A stretch of 64,000 nt of DNA. It comes from Microbispora hainanensis (GTDB taxonomy: Bacteria > Actinomycetota > Actinomycetes > Streptosporangiales > Streptosporangiaceae). A program made the position numbers and the translations under genes. Below the pieces are notes generated by a model that was not told the DNA's origin, did no database searches, and worked only from the letters and a program-made list of their open reading frames with translations. This document shows positions 8,417-16,512 of the stretch, one piece after another. Numbering within the stretch: the stretch's first letter is position 1; every line of letters begins with the position of its first letter. The DNA lies in contig NZ_VIRM01000001.1 in assembly GCF_006874475.1 (NCBI RefSeq), positions 62,001 through 126,000 of the forward strand, given 5' to 3'.

Positions 8417-9379
8417 TTACGGCTCGGCGGCCGGCCGGGACGCCGTGACGCGTCCGGGGCCCGCGGGGGCCTCCTCTTCCGGCGGTGTCGCGGGCCTGCC
8501 ACGACGCTCGGTGGAGACCACCAGCGCGACCCCCACGACGATCAGGGCTCCCGCCACGAGCATGGCCGCGGTGACCGGTTCGGCCAGGACCGCCATCCCG
8601 AGGATCACCGCCACCACCGGGTTCACGTACGCGTAGGTGGACACGAGCGAGATCGGCGCATGGCCGAGCAGCCAGATGTACGAGGTGAAGCCCACCAGCG
8701 AGCCCACCAGCACCAGGTAGGCCAGGGCCGTCCACGACTGCCAGCTCACCGTGGCGAGGTGCAGCCGCTCGCCCTGCACGAGACCCATGACCAGCAGGGC
8801 CACGCCGCCCACCGCCATCTCGACCGTGCTGGCCACGAAAGGGTTCTTCGGCATCGGGATCCGGGGGGAGATGAACGAGCCCACCGACCACGACAGCGAG
8901 CCCAGCAGCACGATGGTGATGCCCACGCCGCTGCCGGACGTGCCGCCGCCCCGCAGTGAGAGGAAGGCGACCCCGGCGAAGCCCACCAGCACACCGGCCA
9001 GCGTCAGCACGTGCGGCCGGTCCCTGAAGACCGTCCTGAGCACGATCAGCCACAGCGGGGTACAGGCGACGAGCAGCGCGGCCAGGCCGCTGGAGATGTG
9101 CTGCTCGGCCACGGCCACCATGCCGTTGCCTCCGGCGAGGAGCAGGAGCCCGACGAGCGCGGCGCCCCCGAACTCCTTCCACCGCATGCGGAGTGGCACG
9201 GCCCTGACGAGCAGGACCGTGCCGAGAACCAGCGCCGCCGCGACGAAACGGAGTCCACCGCTTGTCATCGGCGGAAGGGTCTGGATGGCGATCGCGATGC
9301 CGAGGTACGTCGAGCCCCACACCACGTACACGGCGGCCAGCGCCAGCCACACCCGTGTGTCATGACCGTTTCGTTCCAT
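8417..9379 (-). CDS. EamA/DMT-superfamily exporter
   Basis: Ten-helix drug/metabolite transporter of 320 aa made of two EamA halves (about residues 8-145 and 155-290). The first helix carries VYVVWGSTYLGIAIAI, typical of YedA/RhaT-like carriers. The second half has SPRIPMPKNPFVASTVEMAVGG and YAYVNPVVAVILGMAVLAEPVT. A hydrophilic tail of about 30 aa (rich in Pro and Glu) follows the last helix. The substrate is unknown; relatives export amino acids or small metabolites. ATG 9379 has a TATTGT hexamer shortly upstream. It is separated by 36 bp from the regulator gene that precedes it on the same strand. Confidence 0.88.
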   Translation of the reverse strand: MERNGHDTRVWLALAAVYVVWGSTYLGIAIAIQTLPPMTSGGLRFVAAALVLGTVLLVRAVPLRMRWKEFGGAALVGLLLLAGGNGMVAVAEQHISSGLAALLVACTPLWLIVLRTVFRDRPHVLTLAGVLVGFAGVAFLSLRGGGTSGSGVGITIVLLGSLSWSVGSFISPRIPMPKNPFVASTVEMAVGGVALLVMGLVQGERLHLATVSWQSWTALAYLVLVGSLVGFTSYIWLLGHAPISLVSTYAYVNPVVAVILGMAVLAEPVTAAMLVAGALIVVGVALVVSTERRGRPATPPEEEAPAGPGRVTASRPAAEP

Positions 9380-9415
9380 GGGTCATGACAATAGACCGTC
9401 GCTTCCGGACGGCGA

Positions 9416-10762
9416 TTACCGGTTCAGCTTCTCCACGATCAGCCGGTAGAGCTGCCGCGGCCGGCCCGGCTGGGGGGTGCGGTTGGGCGGAAGCGGCCAC
9501 GCGAGTCCCTCGTCAACCAGCGTGCGCAGCAACCGCCTGGCCGTGCGGGGGGTCACCCCGAGCATGCGCCCGGCGCCCTCCGCGTCGACGACCGTGTCGC
9601 CGCCCTCCAGCTTGGCGGCCAGGCGCGCCAGCACCTCGACCCCCTTGGGCTTGACCGGTCCGCCCGGCTGGGGAGGCATCCGGGGCGGCGGCACCAGTGC
9701 GCGGCCCTCCCGGTCCACGGCGAAGCCCTGCGGCTGCTTGCCGCCCTGCGTGCGGGCGAGCGCGCCCCTGGCGTGCGTCTCGGCCTCGTGCGTGGTGCGG
9801 CCCATCCCCACACCCACCTCGACCGCCAGGCCCAGCTCCTCGCGGATCCGCGCCGCGAACGGCAGCACCCGGAACCCGTCCGTGGCCGTCGAGATCGAGC
9901 CCTTCGTCGCCACCACGAGATAGCTGTGGTCGTCGATCGGCCACACGCTCGCGTTGATCCGGTTGGCCTCCTGCACCAGCAGGCGGTGCAGCGACAACCG
10001 CAGCTCGTCGCGCCAGTAGCGCGGTGCGGCCCGCCGTACGGGCTCGCGCAGCGTCGGCACCTCGACCAGCACGACGGTGAGCTGCGACTCCTCCAGGCGG
10101 TGGCGGGCGCCGAGCAGCGCCGCCGTGTGCAGTGCCGTACGGACGGCCGCGGAGGTCGGCCTGACCGGCACCACCGGCACCCCGGCGGCCGTCAGCCGGT
10201 CGGCCACGCCCTGGACGCACGTGAGCGCGCCCGTCGTGGCCCCCTGGCGGAACAGCCGCTCGTGGAAGGCCGTGATAGTGCCCACCGGGCCCGGCTCGTC
10301 ACGGCTGTGGACCTCACCGGAGGAGAGGTTGAGGTCCGTGTACGCCTCGTCGATGTCCGGCCGTCCGAGCACGTCGAGGCTCACCCGGCGCGGATCGATC
10401 CGCTCGTCCAGCGCGGCCCGCGCGATCGCCGCCACGAGCGCGGCCCCGCCGAGCTGCACGTGCGTGGCCGGCATCGTGAGCACGCCGGCCCGCCGGGCGA
10501 GCTCGAAAGGCACCGGACTCGCGAACAGGCACGCGTCCACACCCGGACCGAGCCGGGTCACCTTGTCCGCCGCCTCCTGCTCGTCCCGGTACGCGGCGGC
10601 GACCAGCCGGCAGGGCACCGGGGCAGCCGAGTGCCCCATGAGCATCACCCGCTCGACCAGATCGTGCGACCCCACCACGCCGATGGTGAGGTCGGGTGTC
10701 ACCGTGCCCAGACGTGACCCGCGCGGAGTGTCTTCCGTGCGTTCGACCAATGTTCGTCCCAT
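9416..10762 (-). CDS. Putative transcriptional regulator: sensor, GGDEF-like domain, C-terminal winged helix
   Basis: A 448-aa cytoplasmic protein without a clear named family. Residues about 25-200 look like a periplasmic-binding or Rossmann-like sensor (TIGVVGSHDLVERVM, VDACLFASPVPFELARRAG). Residues about 230-345 contain WPIDDHSYLVVATKG and VGVGMGRTTHEAETHA, reminiscent of the GGDEF-like domain of CdaR regulators and of GTP cyclohydrolase III. The last 80 residues form a winged helix (AGRMLGVTPRTARRLLRTLV). No GG[DE]EF or zinc site is obvious, so it is probably a ligand sensor rather than an enzyme. It lies downstream of murA on the same strand and may control it or the following transporter. 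Confidence 0.6.
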   Translation of the reverse strand: MGRTLVERTEDTPRGSRLGTVTPDLTIGVVGSHDLVERVMLMGHSAAPVPCRLVAAAYRDEQEAADKVTRLGPGVDACLFASPVPFELARRAGVLTMPATHVQLGGAALVAAIARAALDERIDPRRVSLDVLGRPDIDEAYTDLNLSSGEVHSRDEPGPVGTITAFHERLFRQGATTGALTCVQGVADRLTAAGVPVVPVRPTSAAVRTALHTAALLGARHRLEESQLTVVLVEVPTLREPVRRAAPRYWRDELRLSLHRLLVQEANRINASVWPIDDHSYLVVATKGSISTATDGFRVLPFAARIREELGLAVEVGVGMGRTTHEAETHARGALARTQGGKQPQGFAVDREGRALVPPPRMPPQPGGPVKPKGVEVLARLAAKLEGGDTVVDAEGAGRMLGVTPRTARRLLRTLVDEGLAWPLPPNRTPQPGRPRQLYRLIVEKLNR

Positions 10763-10922
10763 CCCACGTCGCCCTCGTTGTTGTGGCTTCTCTTTGGAAC
10801 GATCGCTGGTTAAGGCCGTAATGTCACGCCCAGATTTACCGGAATACCATTCTGGGTGGTCTGGGGGGTTCCTTAAATCGGAAGATCTGCGCTGGTCAGG
10901 GCATTAGTAAAGGTTTCCGGAC

Positions 10923-12200
10923 TCACCCCTCGTCCGAAGTGGAAATTTCACGCACCACATCTGCGCCGAGAGCCTGCATACGCTGCGCGAGCGCCGCGTG
11001 GCCGCGGTCGATCAGATATCCGGACCCGATCGTGGTCTCGCCCTCCGCCGCGAGCCCGGCGAGCACGAGCGCGATGCCCGACCGCAGGTCGTGCGCCGTC
11101 ACCTCGGTGCCGTGCAGCGGCGTCGGACCGTGCACGACCGCCCGGCTGCCCTCGACCTCGACGTTCGCCCCCATCTTGTTCAGCTCGCCCGCCAGCGCGA
11201 AGCGGCCGTCGAAGATGCGCTCGTGGATGTAGCTGGAGCCCTCGGCGAGGCAGGCCACGGTCATCAGCGGCGACTGCAGGTCGGTCGCGAAGCCGGGGTA
11301 GGTGTCGGTGATGACGTTGATCGGCCGCAGCGGGCGGTTGCGGCGCACCTGGAGGACCGCGCCGTGGGTCTCGAACTCGACGCCCATCTGCTCCAGCTTC
11401 CACCGGACGACGCCGAGGTGCTCCAGGGAGGCGCCGACCAGGCTGACCTCGCCGCCGGTGATCGCCGAGGCCATCGCGAAGACGCCCGCGTCGAGCCGGT
11501 CGGGCATGACAGTGTGCTCGACCGCGGTCAGCTCGTCGACGCCCTCGACCGTGATGAAGCCCGTGCCGCCGCCGCGGATGCGCGCGCCCATCCGGGTCAG
11601 CATCGTGATGACGTCGAGCACCTCGGGTTCGAGGGCCGCGTTCTCGATGACGGTGGTGCCCCGCGCCAGCGAGGCGGCCATGATCAGGTTCTCGGTGCCG
11701 GTGTGCGACGGGGTGTCGAGGTAGAGCGGGGCGCCGATCAGGCCTCCGGCCTTGATGTGGATGACGGCCTCGCCCTCGTCCACCATCGCGCCCAGGCGCT
11801 TGTAGCCCAGGTAGTGGAAGTCGAGGTTGCGGCTGCCGAGGTTGCATCCGCCGATGCCCTCGATGATCGCCTCGCCGAGGCGGTGGAGCAGCGCGGGGAC
11901 GAACAGCACCGACCCCCGGAACCGGCGGGCGATCTCCGCGGGCAGGACCGGGCTGGTCAGGCGGGAGGCGTCGATGACGAGCGTCCGCTCGCTCTCGTGG
12001 AACTCCACCTTCGCGCCCACGGCCTGCGCGAGCTCGACCGCCCGGCGCACGTCCTCGATGACGGGCACGTTGCGGAGCACCGTACGGCCTTCGGCCGCGA
12101 GCAGCGCCGCCCCGATCATGGGCAGTACGGCGTTCTTCGCGCCCTGGATGAAGGCGGTTCCACGCAGTACGTTGCCACCGCGCACGCGGTAACGGACCAT
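10923..12200 (-). CDS. murA: UDP-N-acetylglucosamine 1-carboxyvinyltransferase (MurA family)
   Basis: Adds enolpyruvate from PEP to UDP-GlcNAc, the first committed step of peptidoglycan synthesis, in the cytoplasm. The 425-aa length is usual. It retains Lys22 (GAKNAVLP) and the fosfomycin-target Cys119 in GGCNLGSRNLDFHYLG. The usual R-P-V-D of this loop is R-N-L-D, so it may be the second (MurA2/MurZ-like) paralogue that many actinomycetes carry. ATG 12200 has AGGAG upstream. The gene is not in a division/cell-wall cluster; it follows purC on the same strand and precedes the GGDEF-like regulator. Confidence 0.9.
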   Translation of the reverse strand: MVRYRVRGGNVLRGTAFIQGAKNAVLPMIGAALLAAEGRTVLRNVPVIEDVRRAVELAQAVGAKVEFHESERTLVIDASRLTSPVLPAEIARRFRGSVLFVPALLHRLGEAIIEGIGGCNLGSRNLDFHYLGYKRLGAMVDEGEAVIHIKAGGLIGAPLYLDTPSHTGTENLIMAASLARGTTVIENAALEPEVLDVITMLTRMGARIRGGGTGFITVEGVDELTAVEHTVMPDRLDAGVFAMASAITGGEVSLVGASLEHLGVVRWKLEQMGVEFETHGAVLQVRRNRPLRPINVITDTYPGFATDLQSPLMTVACLAEGSSYIHERIFDGRFALAGELNKMGANVEVEGSRAVVHGPTPLHGTEVTAHDLRSGIALVLAGLAAEGETTIGSGYLIDRGHAALAQRMQALGADVVREISTSDEG

Positions 12201-12373
12201 GAATTGCTCCTATTTCGGGGGAAGGATGGGGGACTCCCGTCAGCCGGCACCCGACGCGTCGGCGAGGACGATCGGCCTAGAGTAGCCGCTGTTCCAGGAG
12301 TTTCGGGGAGGAACTACCCCCAGAAGGCATGGGGGAACGAGTCACTTGAGACTACTTGTGTGACCTGTGTGAT

Positions 12374-13222
12374 TCAGCCGCGGAAACGCTCGCCGGTCAG
12401 CCGCTCGTACGCCTCGACATAACGGCTGCGGGTGCGCTCCACGATCTCGTCGGGCAGCGGCGGGGGCGCCTCGCCGGACGACCTGTCCCAGCCCGACTCG
12501 GGGGACAGCAGCCAGTTTCGGACGAACTGCTTGTCGAACGACGGCTGGGAGTGGCCCGGCTCCCACTCGTCCAACGGCCAGAAGCGGGAGGAGTCGGGCG
12601 TCAGCACCTCGTCGCCCAGCGTCAGCACGCCGTCGGCGTCCCAGCCCAGCTCGATCTTCGTGTCGGCCAGGATGATGCCGCGTTCCAACGCGATCTCGGC
12701 GCCGCGGCTGTAGACGTCGAGGGTGATCCGGCGCAGCTGCTCGGCCACGTTCTCGCCCACCTCGCCCACGACCTCCTCGTACGTCATGGGCTCGTCGTGC
12801 TCGCCCATGGGAGCCTTGGTCGACGGGGTGAAGATCGGCTCGGGCAGCCGGGACCCGTCGGTGAGCCCTTCGGGGAGCGGCACGCCGGAGACGACGCCCT
12901 CCCTGCGGTAGTCCACCAGCCCGGAGCCGGTGAGATAGCCGCGTGCCACGCACTCCACCGGCACCATTCGCAGCCTGCGGCACAGCACGCCGCGGCCGGC
13001 GAACTCCGCCGGGACGTCGGTCGAGACCACGTGGTTGGGGACCACGTCCTTGAGTTGCTCGAACCACCACAGGGACAGCCGGGTGAGGATCTCCCCCTTG
13101 TCGGGGATGCCGGGCTCGAGCACGTAGTCGAAGGCCGAGATGCGGTCGGAGGCGACCATCAGCAGCAGCCCGTCGGGGGTCTCGTAGAGGTCGCGTACCT
13201 TGCCGGAGTGCAGGTGCTTCAC
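12374..13222 (-). CDS. purC: Phosphoribosylaminoimidazole-succinocarboxamide synthase
   Basis: Joins CAIR and aspartate with ATP to form SAICAR in purine biosynthesis. The 282-aa protein starts at GTG 13222 with HLHSGKVRDLYETPDG, and the SAICAR synthetase signatures VASDRISAFDYVL, VPVECVARGYLTGSG and LADTKIELG follow. Internal residues such as QPSFDKQFVRNWL match the type I family. It lies 278 bp downstream of purD on the same strand, with a short possible gene or remnant between. Upstream of the start the reading frame continues without recognisable sequence, which favours this GTG. Confidence 0.93.
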   Translation of the reverse strand: MKHLHSGKVRDLYETPDGLLLMVASDRISAFDYVLEPGIPDKGEILTRLSLWWFEQLKDVVPNHVVSTDVPAEFAGRGVLCRRLRMVPVECVARGYLTGSGLVDYRREGVVSGVPLPEGLTDGSRLPEPIFTPSTKAPMGEHDEPMTYEEVVGEVGENVAEQLRRITLDVYSRGAEIALERGIILADTKIELGWDADGVLTLGDEVLTPDSSRFWPLDEWEPGHSQPSFDKQFVRNWLLSPESGWDRSSGEAPPPLPDEIVERTRSRYVEAYERLTGERFRG

Positions 13223-13242
13223 CGTTCCATCTTCCCAGCTCT

Positions 13243-13398
13243 TCACCGCGCCTTGAGCAGCGGGAGCGTCGGCGGCCGCGCCTCGATGTGATCGCCCGCG
13301 AACGCCGGAACGGGCCGGTGCGCCTGCGTCACGCCGTCGCACCGGCCGAGCTCCGCGTCCATGAGCCAGGGACGGTCTCGGGGCCGGCTCAGGAACAT
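13243..13398 (-). CDS. Short orphan ORF / possible gene remnant between purD and purC
   Basis: A 51-aa frame (ATG 13398, TGA 13243-13245) ends 20 bp before the purC start. Its tail contains PVPAFAGDHIEARPPTLPLL. On the same strand just upstream (about 13405-13495), in a different frame, lies FAPAGRREPVLEHWFPVGPG. Together they look like a protein C-terminus interrupted by a frameshift. No family is recognised. It may be a decayed gene or a small real one. Confidence 0.3.
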   Translation of the reverse strand: MFLSRPRDRPWLMDAELGRCDGVTQAHRPVPAFAGDHIEARPPTLPLLKAR

Positions 13399-13500
13399 CG
13401 CCTGGTCCAGCCCGGCCCCACCGGGAACCAGTGCTCAAGCACCGGCTCGCGCCGCCCCGCCGGCGCGAAGCGGCCAGTGCCATAGAAGATCCGTCAGGCG

Positions 13501-14742
13501 TCAGGAGGACGCGGCGGCCAGGGCGATGTCGGAGCGGTGGTGGGAGCCGCGCATCGTGATCTGCTCCAGCGCCTCGTAGGCCCGGGCCCGGGCCTGGGCG
13601 ACGTCGGCGCCCGTGCCGACCACGTTGAGCACCCGCCCGCCGTTCGACACGATCCGGTTGTCCTCGTCGAGGGCCGTGCCCGCGTGCAGCACGTACGCGC
13701 CCTCGACCGTCACCGGGAGCCCCGCGATCGGGTCGCCCTTCACCGGGTCTGCCGGGTAGTTCTCGGCGGCGAGCACCACGGTCACGGCGGCGCCGTCCCG
13801 CCACCGCAGCGGCGGATGCCCGGCGAGCGTGCCGGTCGCGCACGCGAGCAGCAGCCCGCCCAGAGGGGTCTCCAGCCGGTCGAGCACGACCTGGGTCTCC
13901 GGGTCGCCGAACCGTGCGTTGAACTCGATCACGCGTGGCCCGGCCGAGGTCAGCGCCAGCCCGGCGTACAGCACTCCCGTGTACGGCGTGCCGCGCCGCG
14001 CCATCTCGGCCACGGTCGGGCGCACGATCTCGGCCATCACCCGCTCGGACAGGCCCTCCGGCGCCCACGGCAGCGGGGTGTAGGCCCCCATGCCGCCGGT
14101 GTTGGGGCCCTTGTCGCCGTCGTAGGCCCGCTTGAAGTCCTGGGCGGGCTGCAGCGCCACCGCGTCGGTCCCGTCGCACAGCGCGAACAGCGACACCTCT
14201 GGGCCGTCGAGGTATTCCTCGATGACGACCCGCCCGCACGCCCCGGCGTGCTCCAGGGCCTCCTCACGGCTGTCGGTCACGACCACGCCCTTGCCCGCGG
14301 CCAGCCCGTCGTCCTTCACGACGTACGGCGCGCCGAACGCGTCGAGCGCCGCCGCGGCCTCCTCCGGTGTGGTGCAGGTGTACGCGCGCGCGGTCGGCAC
14401 CCCGGCGGCCGTCATCACGTCCTTCGCGAACGCCTTGGACCCCTCGATCCGCGCCGCCTCCGCCGACGGGCCGAAGCAGGCGATCCCGGCGGCCCTGACG
14501 GCGTCGGCGACCCCGGCGACCAGCGGCGCCTCGGGACCGATCACGACGAGGTCGGCGCCCAGCCGTTCGGCGAGCGCGGTCACGGCCGCCCCGTCGGTGG
14601 GCGTGACCTGGTGCAGGGTGGCCACCTCGGCGATGCCGGCGTTGCCGGGGGCGCAGTGGACCTCTACGACGGCGGGGTCGAGCCGCAGGGCCCGGCACAG
14701 AGCGTGCTCCCGACCCCCGGAACCGATGACAAGTACGCGCAC
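13501..14742 (-). CDS. purD: Phosphoribosylamine-glycine ligase
   Basis: ATP-grasp enzyme joining 5-phosphoribosylamine to glycine, the second step of purine synthesis. The 413-aa protein starts at GTG 14742 with [17 protein letters not shown], the diagnostic PurD N-terminus. Further motifs are [16 protein letters not shown], the ATP-grasp loop [18 protein letters not shown], and [17 protein letters not shown] with its metal-binding residues. It continues towards purC in the same direction. A GC-rich tandem repeat and the divergent corA leader lie upstream. Confidence 0.95.
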   Translation of the reverse strand: MRVLVIGSGGREHALCRALRLDPAVVEVHCAPGNAGIAEVATLHQVTPTDGAAVTALAERLGADLVVIGPEAPLVAGVADAVRAAGIACFGPSAEAARIEGSKAFAKDVMTAAGVPTARAYTCTTPEEAAAALDAFGAPYVVKDDGLAAGKGVVVTDSREEALEHAGACGRVVIEEYLDGPEVSLFALCDGTDAVALQPAQDFKRAYDGDKGPNTGGMGAYTPLPWAPEGLSERVMAEIVRPTVAEMARRGTPYTGVLYAGLALTSAGPRVIEFNARFGDPETQVVLDRLETPLGGLLLACATGTLAGHPPLRWRDGAAVTVVLAAENYPADPVKGDPIAGLPVTVEGAYVLHAGTALDEDNRIVSNGGRVLNVVGTGADVAQARARAYEALEQITMRGSHHRSDIALAAASS

Positions 14743-14769
14743 CCGACCATTGTCGCAGTCTTTGCCCGC

Positions 14770-14870
14770 CGCACCTCCGGCGCGGCACCGCCCCCCCGCA
14801 CTGCCCCCCGCATCTCCGGCGCGGCACCGCCCCCGCATCTCCGGCGCGGCACCCGCCCCCCGCGCCCCGG
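14770..14870. repeat. GC-rich direct repeats upstream of purD
   Basis: The core ctccggcgcggcac recurs at 14775, 14814 and 14839, separated by runs of C. The spacing is irregular (39 and 25 bp). It lies between the purD start and the corA leader and codes for nothing recognisable. Confidence 0.7.
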
Positions 14871-14999
14871 CGGAGCGGTTTGGGCGGGGATACACATCCA
14901 TGGCCAGTTTGTGCGGGCGGTTTTTGGCAAGAAGTGCATGATCGACGGGACTTGACGCGGGTACTCTGGAACAGGTGTCCAACGGCTGTGTGGTAGGTT

Positions 15000-15106
15000 A
15001 GACAGGCTTCGCGCTGTCTCGTGGCGATTGGAGGTGGTCTGGGATGAATTCTGGTGATCCCGTCAGTACGTGCTCGCGCACGTACGTCGTGCGCATTCCC
15101 GACCAC
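15000..15106 (+). ncRNA. Structured leader upstream of corA (candidate cis-regulatory RNA)
   Basis: Three hairpins are visible in the corA leader. AGACAG pairs with CTGTCT at 15000-15019. GTGGTC-t-GGGA (15034-15044) pairs with TCCCGACCAC (15097-15106). Inside the latter is a perfect 8-bp stem, GTACGTGC/GCACGTAC, with a 4-nt loop (15066-15085). The outer stem occludes the start of a 36-aa leader ORF (ATG 15044). The layout does not match the M-box Mg2+ riboswitch as I know it. Sensing by RNA, or by translation of the leader peptide, is inference. Confidence 0.5.
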
Positions 15107-15154
15107 TCCGAAACTGAAGCCCGAGGGGCAGCTCACGCCTGTATGAAGGGGTGA
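15044..15154 (+). CDS. 36-aa leader ORF upstream of corA
   Basis: ATG 15044 is preceded by GGAGG (15030-15034) with 9 nt spacing, better than most genes here. It encodes MNSGDPVSTCSRTYVVRIPD and 16 further residues, ending at TGA 15152-15154, 48 bp before the corA ATG. Its first half coincides with the hairpins described for this leader. By analogy with the enterobacterial corL and mgtL leader peptides, its translation could control corA expression. The analogy is positional; no sequence similarity is claimed. Confidence 0.5.
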   Translation: MNSGDPVSTCSRTYVVRIPDHSETEARGAAHACMKG

Positions 15155-15202
15155 CATCACGTCGCGCGTAGGGCGTGCCGGCTCGGGCGGGAAGGGACCG
15201 CC

Positions 15203-16324
15203 ATGCGCTCCTCTCTGCTCTTTCCCCGCATCAACAGGCACACCCGCGTCATGCCCACGCGTCTCGGCGCGGCGCCCATGAACGACGTGGACCCGATCGT
15301 CCGCTGTGTGCCACCGAGCAATTCCCTCGTCGAGTTCGGCGCGTACGTCGGCGGCAAGAAGGTCGACGCCGGCGGCATTCCCGAGGCCGTACGCCTGGTT
15401 CGCGAGCACAACGAGGCCAACGAGGTGCCCGACGCGTACGTCTGGGTCGGTCTGCACGAGCCCGCCGCGCCCGAGGTCGAGTGGCTCGCCGACGTGTTCG
15501 GCCTGCACCCGCTCGCCGTCGAGGACGCCATCAAGGCCCACCAGCGCCCCAAGGTCGAGCGGTACGGCGACTCGCTGTTCGTGGTGCTCAAGACCGTCGC
15601 GTTCCTCGACCACGAGGTGTCGGCGGCGAGCAGCGAGATCATCGGCACCGGCGAGATCATGGTGTTCGTCGGGCCCGACTTCGTGGTGACCGTACGGCAC
15701 GGGCGGCACTGTCCGCTCGGGGACGTCCGCGAGAAGCTGGAGTCGAAGCCGAAGCTGATCGGCCGCGGTCCCACCGGTGTCCTGCACGCCATCGCCGACC
15801 ACGTCGTGGACAAGTACCTGCAGGTCGCCGACCTCATGCAGGCCGAGCTCGAAGAGGTCGAGGCGGCCGTCTTCGCGGAGGTCAGCTCCCGCGACATCAA
15901 CAGGATCTACCAGCTCAAGCGCGAGATGCTGGAGCTCAAGCGCGCGGTCGGACCGCTCCAGACCCCCTTCAACGCCCTTCCCCAGCGGCGCAGCATCCCC
16001 TCCGAGATGCGTGAGTACTTCCGCGACGTCGGCGACCACCTGTCCCGCGTGTGCGAGCAGGTCCAGTCGTCCAACGAGCTGTCCGACTCGATCCTCCAGG
16101 CCGCCCTGGCGCGCTCCAACGCCCTCGCCAACGAGGACATGCGCAAGATCTCCTCCTGGGTGGCGATCATCTCGGTCCCCACGATGATCGCCGGCATCTA
16201 CGGCATGAACTTCGAGCACATGCCCGAGATCAGCTCCTTGTACGGCTACCCCGTCGTGATCGGCGTGATGGTCGTCGCCTGCACGCTTCTGCATCGCGCC
16301 TTCCGCCGCAACGGCTGGCTCTGA
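15203..16324 (+). CDS. corA: CorA-family Mg2+/Co2+ transporter
   Basis: Inner-membrane divalent-cation channel, 373 aa. A cytoplasmic alpha/beta domain (about 40-210) and long stalk helices are followed by two C-terminal membrane helices. The first ends in the diagnostic YGMNFEHMPE loop (GMN motif), and the last helix ends in a basic tail. ATG 15203 has GAAGGGA about 5 nt upstream. An unusually long structured leader with its own small ORF precedes it. A GC hairpin follows the stop codon. Expression is probably magnesium-responsive, by inference from the family. Confidence 0.93.
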   Translation: MRSSLLFPRINRHTRVMPTRLGAAPMNDVDPIVRCVPPSNSLVEFGAYVGGKKVDAGGIPEAVRLVREHNEANEVPDAYVWVGLHEPAAPEVEWLADVFGLHPLAVEDAIKAHQRPKVERYGDSLFVVLKTVAFLDHEVSAASSEIIGTGEIMVFVGPDFVVTVRHGRHCPLGDVREKLESKPKLIGRGPTGVLHAIADHVVDKYLQVADLMQAELEEVEAAVFAEVSSRDINRIYQLKREMLELKRAVGPLQTPFNALPQRRSIPSEMREYFRDVGDHLSRVCEQVQSSNELSDSILQAALARSNALANEDMRKISSWVAIISVPTMIAGIYGMNFEHMPEISSLYGYPVVIGVMVVACTLLHRAFRRNGWL

Positions 16325-16339
16325 CCGCCCTTTTCCCCC

Positions 16340-16363
16340 GGGACGCCGCCCCACGGGCGTCCC
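16340..16363 (+). terminator. Terminator-like hairpin after corA
   Basis: GGGACGCC (16340-16347) can pair with GGCGTCCC (16356-16363) around an 8-nt loop, 16 bp after the corA stop. There is no U-tract, as is common for actinobacterial hairpin terminators. Confidence 0.45.
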
Positions 16364-16399
16364 GGCGGGCGTCGACGGGCTTCCGGAGACACGTACGCT

Positions 16400-16432
16400 T
16401 CATGACCGGAATCATGAGCAATCAGTCATTGC
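16400..16432. promoter_or_regulatory. Two adjacent inverted repeats upstream of the P450 gene
   Basis: TCATGA-ccggaa-TCATGA (16400-16417) is immediately followed by GCAAT-cagtc-ATTGC (16418-16432). Both are perfect inverted repeats in an AT-rich stretch 80-110 bp upstream of the P450 start, as expected of repressor sites. No regulator gene is adjacent. Confidence 0.5.
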
Positions 16433-16512
16433 GATATGTCAAATGATGTTGTTAGGTGGGGTGAGCGGGCCGCTCGACACATCGACCGTTTCCACTCTCG
16501 CAGGAGCGTGTC

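Noticed and set aside
15000-15106. M-box (ykoK) Mg2+ riboswitch
   Set aside because: The conserved M-box core blocks I know are not present, although the position before corA would fit.
14264-16354. Very long minus-strand open frame of 696 codons opposite corA
   Set aside because: Antisense shadow of a high-GC gene. It shows Arg/Pro/His-rich composition, no domain, and runs opposite a complete CorA with GMN motif.
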